Shown piece by piece: positions 1 through 4,519 of a DNA stretch of 6,771 bases. Origin of the DNA: Treponema sp. (GTDB lineage: Bacteria > Spirochaetota > Spirochaetia > Treponematales > Rectinemataceae); the NCBI GenBank assembly GCA_017849315.1, contig JAFIHQ010000061.1:1-6771 (forward strand), written 5' to 3'. Each line of letters opens with the position of its first letter. The stretch's first letter is position 1. Under the pieces are notes generated by a model. That model searched no databases, was not told the DNA's origin, and saw only the letters and a program-made list of their open reading frames with translations. The position numbers and the translations under genes were made by a program.

Positions 1-2024
1 ACCTTCGCACGACACGCAATATCGGAATTATGGCGCACATAGACGCCGGAAAAACAACAACGACAGAACGCATGCTTTTTTACTCGGGCAAAACATATAA
101 GATTGGCGAAGTCGACGACGGCGAAGCCACCATGGACTGGATGGAACAGGAACAAGAGCGGGGAATAACCATTCAGAGCGCAGCTACCACCACATTTTGG
201 CGGGGCTACCAGATCAACATTATCGACACGCCCGGACATGTCGATTTTACCGCGGAAGTAGAGCGCTCGCTTCGGGTTTTGGACGGCGCCATCGCTGTTT
301 TCTGCGCAGTAAGCGGCGTAGAGCCGCAATCTGAGACTGTCTGGCACCAAGCCAACCGATACAATGTGCCGCGCATCGCGTATGTCAACAAGATGGACAG
401 ACTTGGGGCCGATTTCGATGCGGTCCTAGATGATATGAGGGCAAAACTGGCCGCCAATCCTGTGGCAATCAATTATCCGATAGGCAAGGAAGGCGGCTTC
501 GAAGGCGTCATAGATCTCCTTTCCATGGAAGAAATTCGCTGGAACGAGGATGGTCAGGAGATGACCCGCAGCCCTGTGGCGTCGGAGCGGCTTGAGGAAG
601 CGAGGGCCCGCCGCGAAGCGCTCATCGACGCCCTTGCGACCTTTTCGGACCAGATCACGCAGCGCTACCTGGAAGGCAAGGACATTCCGCGCGACCTTGT
701 TGCGGCGGAACTGCGCAAAGCGTGCATCGCACAGAAATTGGTGCCGACGCTGTGCGGCGCTTCGCGGCGGAATATGGGGGTGCAGCCTTTACTCGATGCG
801 GTGGTCGATTATCTGCCTGCTCCGGACGAGGTTGTCCCTGCCAAAGCGTTCAACCCGAAAAAAGAAGAAGAGATCGAAGTGCCTTGCAAACCCACCGGAT
901 ACCCGCTCGGGCTCGTTTTCAAGGTGCAGTGGGATAGGGAAGCCGGGCCATTGTGCTATGTCCGCATGTACTCAGGCTCAATTCACAATGCCTCGACCGT
1001 GTACAATGTTTCAAAAAAGAAGCGCGAGCGCATAACACGGCTCTTGCGCATGCATGCCAATAAGAGCGAACCAGTGGACTCACTCAGCGCCGGCGATATC
1101 GGGGTAATCGTGGGCATGAAACTGGCCCAGACCGGCGACACCATTGGCACCGAGGGCTGGCCGGTGTTGCTTGAGAAGATGCACTTTCCGGAACCGGTCA
1201 TTTCGGTATCAATTGAGCCTAAAACATTGTCGGATCGTGAAAAGCTCAAAGAGACGCTCGATATTCTCTCGCGCGAGGACCCAACATTCCAGACAAAAGA
1301 AAACGAAGAAACGGGCCAACTTATTATTTCGGGAATGGGCGAACTCCACCTGGATGTCCTTGTAACGCGCATTATCAAGGACTTTAAGGTTCAGGCGCGC
1401 GTCGGCAACCCACAGGTCACCTATCGCGAGTCCATTACCAAAGAAGTGACACATACTGAAGAGTATAGACGCCTCATTGCGGGTAAGGAGAATACTGCCA
1501 AACTGACTATCGTGGCTTCTCCGATGCCCCGTGGTACGGGCAATGTATATCGAAAGGCAGTGCGCGCGCCGCAGGTACCGGACGAGATTTTCGATGCCAT
1601 CGAGCATGGAATCAACTCGGCGTTCGAAAGTGGTATTCAATTCGGTTACCCTGCTGTGGACATTGGAATCACACTCACCGATCTTGAGTACAACGAACTC
1701 ACCTCTACGCCTTTTGCGTTTGAGGCCTGTGCCAACATGGCCTATGACGAAGCATGCAGGGCGGCGGGGCCGGTGTTGCTCGAACCGATTATGAAGGTGG
1801 ATATCCTTACACCAAAAGAATTTGTTGGCGAAGTTATGAGCCTTGTTTCACAGAATGGCGGAATAATTCACGGTTCCGAGACGAAAGCCACTGCTGAGGT
1901 GGTGCACGTTGAAGCGCCGCTTGTGAATATGTTCGGCTTTACCACGAGTCTGCGCTCAGTCTCGCAGGGCAGGGCGTCGTTTAGCATGGAGTTTAGCCAC
2001 TTCGAGCCCAAGAAAGAGCGCTAG
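1..2024 (+). CDS. fusA: Elongation factor G, divergent EF-G2-like paralogue (5' end outside window)
   Basis: This is a ribosomal translocase/recycling GTPase that acts in the cytoplasm on the ribosome. The frame is open from base 3 and reads LRTTRNIGI before the ATG at 30, which is the family's usual lead-in to the P-loop. The ATG at 30 is therefore an internal Met, and the true start lies perhaps 5-10 codons upstream of the window. Numbering from that Met, the P-loop AHIDAGKTT is at 2-10, RGITI (G2) at 44-48, DTPGH (G3) at 66-70 and NKMD (G4) at 120-123. The G5 position reads CGAS at 242-245, where I expect CGSA. Domains II-V follow to the end (VLLEPIMKVD, MFGF, LRSVSQGRASFSMEF). The 673 visible codons fit a full EF-G of about 680-700 residues. 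Domain IV is unusual: the GGxGQYGHV loop is replaced by AGKENTAKL (from 1479), and the tip-loop His is Asn (1692-1694). Both suggest the spirochaete second EF-G. The family call is near certain; the paralogue type is inferred. Confidence 0.97.
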   Translation, partial: LRTTRNIGIMAHIDAGKTTTTERMLFYSGKTYKIGEVDDGEATMDWMEQEQERGITIQSAATTTFWRGYQINIIDTPGHVDFTAEVERSLRVLDGAIAVFCAVSGVEPQSETVWHQANRYNVPRIAYVNKMDRLGADFDAVLDDMRAKLAANPVAINYPIGKEGGFEGVIDLLSMEEIRWNEDGQEMTRSPVASERLEEARARREALIDALATFSDQITQRYLEGKDIPRDLVAAELRKACIAQKLVPTLCGASRRNMGVQPLLDAVVDYLPAPDEVVPAKAFNPKKEEEIEVPCKPTGYPLGLVFKVQWDREAGPLCYVRMYSGSIHNASTVYNVSKKKRERITRLLRMHANKSEPVDSLSAGDIGVIVGMKLAQTGDTIGTEGWPVLLEKMHFPEPVISVSIEPKTLSDREKLKETLDILSREDPTFQTKENEETGQLIISGMGELHLDVLVTRIIKDFKVQARVGNPQVTYRESITKEVTHTEEYRRLIAGKENTAKLTIVASPMPRGTGNVYRKAVRAPQVPDEIFDAIEHGINSAFESGIQFGYPAVDIGITLTDLEYNELTSTPFAFEACANMAYDEACRAAGPVLLEPIMKVDILTPKEFVGEVMSLVSQNGGIIHGSETKATAEVVHVEAPLVNMFGFTTSLRSVSQGRASFSMEFSHFEPKKER

Positions 2025-2084
2025 AGGTCAGCTTAGGTTTGAATCGGAGAGCGTGACGGCGAACGTTACCTTCCTGGAGGGCTT

Positions 2085-2112
2085 CTTAAGGCATTTTGGC
2101 CTTGAACTTAAG
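2085..2112 (+). other. Small inverted-repeat element between fusA and the C39 peptidase gene
   Basis: CTTAAG occurs at 2085-2090 and again at 2107-2112, and the two copies can pair. A competing hairpin pairs AAGGC (2088-2092) with GCCTT (2099-2103) around a 6-base loop. No T-run follows, so this is a poor intrinsic terminator for fusA. It ends 7 bases before the Shine-Dalgarno sequence of the next gene, so a weak effect on translation is possible. It could also be chance. Confidence 0.2.
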
Positions 2113-2119
2113 CCCCTAC

Positions 2120-2125
2120 GGGAGG
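2120..2125 (+). promoter_or_regulatory. Ribosome binding site for the C39 peptidase gene
   Basis: GGGAGG lies 4 bases before the ATG at 2130. The spacing is slightly short, but this site fixes the start. An in-frame TAA at 2109-2111 rules out a longer N-terminus, and there is no other in-frame start between it and 2130. Confidence 0.65.
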
Positions 2126-2129
2126 TTGC

Positions 2130-3683
2130 ATGCTGTCTTGCCTTCTCTGTGCCTTTGCGTTCTCTCTGCTTGCGGCAGGGCCAGCGCCCGCTGCGCAGCC
2201 CGCCCCCGTCCTGCAAACCGCCGAGTCCCTCCAGTACCAAATTGTCTCGCGCCAGACCCTTCCCGCCTCATGCGGCTATGCGGTCTGTGCGGCTGCCATA
2301 CGGCTCGCCGCATACCCTGCCCCACCCTCTGCCTCCAACCTGGCTGTAGACGAAGCACTTCTTCTTGCCCGCTATGGGACCGTAGATGGCGTAGCCACAC
2401 CTGAGCGCCTTAGCCTTGCTCAAATCTCCGCCATCCTTGCCGATTTCAGTGTGCCATCGGCCACACTGAAAGGCAGTTTGAGCAAAACCATTCTACCGCT
2501 CCTGGAGCGTGGCATTCCTCTCGTTCTTCACTATGAGCACCCAGTCCAACACTTTGCCCTTGCTCTTGGTGCAGATGCTGACCAAATCTATGTGGCGGAC
2601 CCCGCAGATGGCCTTACCTCCCTCTCCTACCCCGACCTCGAGCGGAGAATCTCGGGCTACTTTCTCATTCCGCTGCCCTTCCTGCATGCGCCCTTCAGGA
2701 CGATGCCGCCTCTGACAATAACTTCAAATACTATCGAGCCCACCAACATTGAGGCAGCAATCACTTTTGTCAGGAACCGCAACAATTTACTCAAGACAAG
2801 TGTCCCTGTGTCAGTGCCCGCCACAGGCCCTGCCCTTCAAAAATCCGGTCCCTTTGCCTGTTTTGCTGATGCCTATCTGCGTTACAGTCTCGGCATCAAC
2901 CTCTTCGCTCTATCTCCTGAGTCGGAGGCTCAAACTTCGTCCGGCATTCTTACGAACCTCTTATCTACCCGTTTTCTTCCCATCGATCCACAATTGTCGT
3001 TTAATATGGAGACTCCACTTGGAGCGTCGTTCAACATCGCATTCAAAGCCTTGCCCTTGCAGCCCGAATTTGCCCTCGGCGCACTCTATTGGACATCCGA
3101 TGCAAAGGGGGTGTGGGCGTGGCTGGATGCAAAGAATACCGTCGGCGGTTGGGCATTTTCCCCATATCTGGGTTATTACACTTCCAAGCTTGTGAGCCCC
3201 GCATTATTTACCTCGAAACTCGGTCTGGGGCTGGAACTCGCAGATCGGGCGTCTTATTTCAATACTGGTACGCCAACATTCGAGTCTGCTGTTGATGATG
3301 CTGTTACTGATATTGCTGAACCTGCTGAGTCTGTAATCTCACACAGCACTGGAATCAAACTGGCCGCCATCAAGCTCAAATCCCGACTCACCTTGGAATA
3401 CGCCCTCACCGGAAGCCTCTCCACCTGTGTGAGCCTTGACCAGACATTCCTCTATGTAATTGGCAACTCATCGTCCGCTTCATCGACTGCAACTTTGCAA
3501 GGTTCAGAGTGGAGTTCAAGAGCGAATTTGCCGCCTGCGCAGGGGACTCAATTCCTCTGGGATGCGACAGTTAAGGGTGGTATCAGGCTCCCTGTGGGGG
3601 ATTTTGTTTTGAGCACAGGCGCCATCGTCGGACTCAGCGCGTACGCGCCCAAAGGAGGCATCTATGTGAGCGTTCAACATTGA
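2130..3683 (+). CDS. Exported C39-family cysteine peptidase with beta-rich C-terminal region
   Basis: The 517-residue product begins with a signal-peptide-like segment: hydrophobic residues 5-16, then an Ala/Pro-rich stretch with possible cleavage near residues 21-23. Unusually, no Lys or Arg precedes the hydrophobic core. Residues about 35-185 resemble peptidase C39, the papain-like fold that cleaves after double glycine in bacteriocin maturation. Visible are Gln42 (oxyanion), Cys48 in ASCGYA, His141 in QHFALALG and Asp157 in VADPADG. The Q-to-C gap of 6 and the H-to-D gap of 16 match what I recall for ComA-type domains, so the site looks intact. No ABC transporter or membrane segment follows. 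Residues about 250-517 alternate hydrophobic and polar residues (for example FNIAFKALPL, WAFSPYLGYY, LTLEYALTGSL, GGIRLPVGDFVLSTGAIVGL) and could form a beta-barrel or other beta domain. The protein probably sits in the periplasm or outer membrane. Its substrate is unknown, and it lies 105 bases after fusA with no evident functional link. Confidence 0.8.
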   Translation: MLSCLLCAFAFSLLAAGPAPAAQPAPVLQTAESLQYQIVSRQTLPASCGYAVCAAAIRLAAYPAPPSASNLAVDEALLLARYGTVDGVATPERLSLAQISAILADFSVPSATLKGSLSKTILPLLERGIPLVLHYEHPVQHFALALGADADQIYVADPADGLTSLSYPDLERRISGYFLIPLPFLHAPFRTMPPLTITSNTIEPTNIEAAITFVRNRNNLLKTSVPVSVPATGPALQKSGPFACFADAYLRYSLGINLFALSPESEAQTSSGILTNLLSTRFLPIDPQLSFNMETPLGASFNIAFKALPLQPEFALGALYWTSDAKGVWAWLDAKNTVGGWAFSPYLGYYTSKLVSPALFTSKLGLGLELADRASYFNTGTPTFESAVDDAVTDIAEPAESVISHSTGIKLAAIKLKSRLTLEYALTGSLSTCVSLDQTFLYVIGNSSSASSTATLQGSEWSSRANLPPAQGTQFLWDATVKGGIRLPVGDFVLSTGAIVGLSAYAPKGGIYVSVQH

Positions 3684-3726
3684 GATTGAGATTGAGATTG
3701 AGATTGAGATAGTGATTGAGATTGAG
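3679..3726 (+). repeat. (ATTGAG)8 hexanucleotide tandem array across a stop codon
   Basis: Eight 6-base units lie head to tail. Units 1-5 and 7-8 are exact ATTGAG, and unit 6 (3709-3714) is ATAGTG. The TGA stop of the peptidase gene (3681-3683) falls inside unit 1. Gain or loss of units would therefore not change that protein. Such arrays arise by slipped-strand replication, so copy number is likely to vary between strains. Confidence 0.95.
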
Positions 3727-3845
3727 TCGAAACGCGTCCTGCAACACCAGTAGCCATAAGGCGCAGGGATCTGACTATTTCTGCTTAATTTGTTCCGCAA
3801 TAATGAATAAATTTCGATCTAGGTGGATAAATTTGAGCTTGGAAA
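3727..3845. other. Convergent intergenic spacer
   Basis: This spacer separates the 3' ends of the peptidase gene (+) and the minus-strand gene. It is AT-richer than its surroundings in the second half, where ATAAATTT occurs twice about 20 bases apart. The only inverted repeat noticed is CCTGC (3738-3742) against GCAGG (3763-3767), with a 20-base loop and no T-run. I see no convincing terminator, RNA gene or ORF. Confidence 0.5.
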
Positions 3846-4430
3846 TCAGAAACAGGACAGGACATATGCGCCAAGGAGGGTCTCGATTTTATGAAGCTCC
3901 TCGACATTTTTGATTCCCTCGTTCTGACGCAGCTGTTTGTCCAATTCTCCGACATACCAAAAGAAAAGGCCAAACTTTGGGTCGATGCGGAAGGCATATT
4001 CCAGAAAGTCCGGGGCACGCCCTGCCGAACCAAAGAGCAGCGAAGGCACAGCTTTGGCTATGTTCACAAAGCGTCTGAAGGCAAAGGCCATCTTGCCGTC
4101 GCGATAGTCCTGGATAAAGATGCTGACGTCTTCCAGAAGCATTTCCTTGGGCTTTTCATCGGCCTCGTTGACCCAGGTGCGGTGTACCAAAAGCTCGACG
4201 TTCTCACTGAACACGCGCAGGAGGTGGAACGAACGGATAAGCCGCTGATCTTCGGTGCAATTGAAGTAGAAGGCGAACTCTCCGGGGTTGCCAAGCACAT
4301 CCGCAAGCGCGATTGCACACGATTCCCGTTCCTGTCCTTCTGACGCCACAAGGGCGTGGAAGAGCTCAGGCGCTTTTCGTTCCGAATCGCTAAGCAGAGA
4401 ATCGATCACAGACGGCTGGGCATAATCCAT
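3846..4430 (-). CDS. Conserved-looking hypothetical protein, 194 residues
   Basis: I do not recognise a named family. The product is soluble-looking and probably mostly helical, with no signal peptide or membrane segment. It is rich in aromatic and acidic residues. Distinct segments are GEFAFYFNCTEDQRLIRSFH (50-69), an acidic stretch EADEKPKE (89-96), FIQDYRDGKMAFAFRRF (105-121) and FRIDPKFGLFFWYVGELD (147-164). An in-frame stop at 4454-4452 leaves the ATG at 4430 as the natural start. There is no good Shine-Dalgarno close to it; AGGTGAGG lies about 20 bases upstream. The strand was chosen because the codons look natural throughout and, in a sample (4081-4140), base composition by codon position is typical of coding sequence (third position GC-richest, second poorest). 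A shorter opposite-strand frame (3891-4343) gives a less protein-like translation. It is divergent from the DUF4954 gene across an 89-base region. The gene call is fairly sure; the function is unknown. Confidence 0.82.
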   Translation of the reverse strand: MDYAQPSVIDSLLSDSERKAPELFHALVASEGQERESCAIALADVLGNPGEFAFYFNCTEDQRLIRSFHLLRVFSENVELLVHRTWVNEADEKPKEMLLEDVSIFIQDYRDGKMAFAFRRFVNIAKAVPSLLFGSAGRAPDFLEYAFRIDPKFGLFFWYVGELDKQLRQNEGIKNVEELHKIETLLGAYVLSCF

Positions 4431-4519
4431 AGCTGTACGATGTCGAAAACCTCACCTTTTGGTCAAGGGGGTAGCATCCGCACGCAAAATGGCAGATACT
4501 TTGCCACATGGTGAACAGA
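4431..4519. promoter_or_regulatory. Divergent promoter region with a 17-base inverted repeat
   Basis: This region lies between the start codons of the minus-strand hypothetical gene and the DUF4954 gene, so it should hold the promoters of both. I cannot assign confident -35/-10 pairs. An interrupted inverted repeat TGGCA-7-TGCCA lies at 4490-4506, ending 13 bases before the downstream ATG. It could be an operator or chance. Confidence 0.4.
4510..4514 (+). promoter_or_regulatory. Ribosome binding site deciding the DUF4954 start
   Basis: GGTGA lies 5 bases before the ATG at 4520 and matches the 3' part of the AGGAGGTGA consensus. In-frame ATG (4508) and GTG (4511) also exist but have no comparable site at normal spacing, so 4520 is preferred. 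Confidence 0.6.

Noticed and set aside
2031..2050. GGTTTGAATC resembling a tRNA T-loop
   Set aside because: There is no flanking complementary stem, acceptor stem or anticodon arm around it.
2096..2404. 102-codon frame from a TTG with a lipobox-like VLSAC segment
   Set aside because: It soon becomes an Arg/Pro/Cys-rich translation and overlaps the peptidase gene, whose frame carries the catalytic residues and has its own ribosome binding site.
3738..3767. CCTGC/GCAGG inverted repeat as a terminator for the peptidase gene
   Set aside because: The arms are only 5 bases long around a 20-base loop, with no T-run after them.
3516..3800. Minus-strand frame reading Ser-Ile repeats through the hexanucleotide array
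   Set aside because: The repeats come only from the array, and the rest is antisense to the peptidase 3' end.
3891..4343. 150-codon plus-strand frame with AAGGAGGG 10 bases before its ATG
   Set aside because: It lies wholly inside the better-formed minus-strand gene. The apparent Shine-Dalgarno is explained by minus-strand Thr-Leu-Leu-Gly codons (ACC CTC CTT GGC), and the translation looks less protein-like.
4438..4466. TTGACC on the minus strand as a -35 box for the 194-residue gene
   Set aside because: At 17 bases spacing the -10 position reads ACATCG, a poor match, and the transcript would start at or after the start codon.
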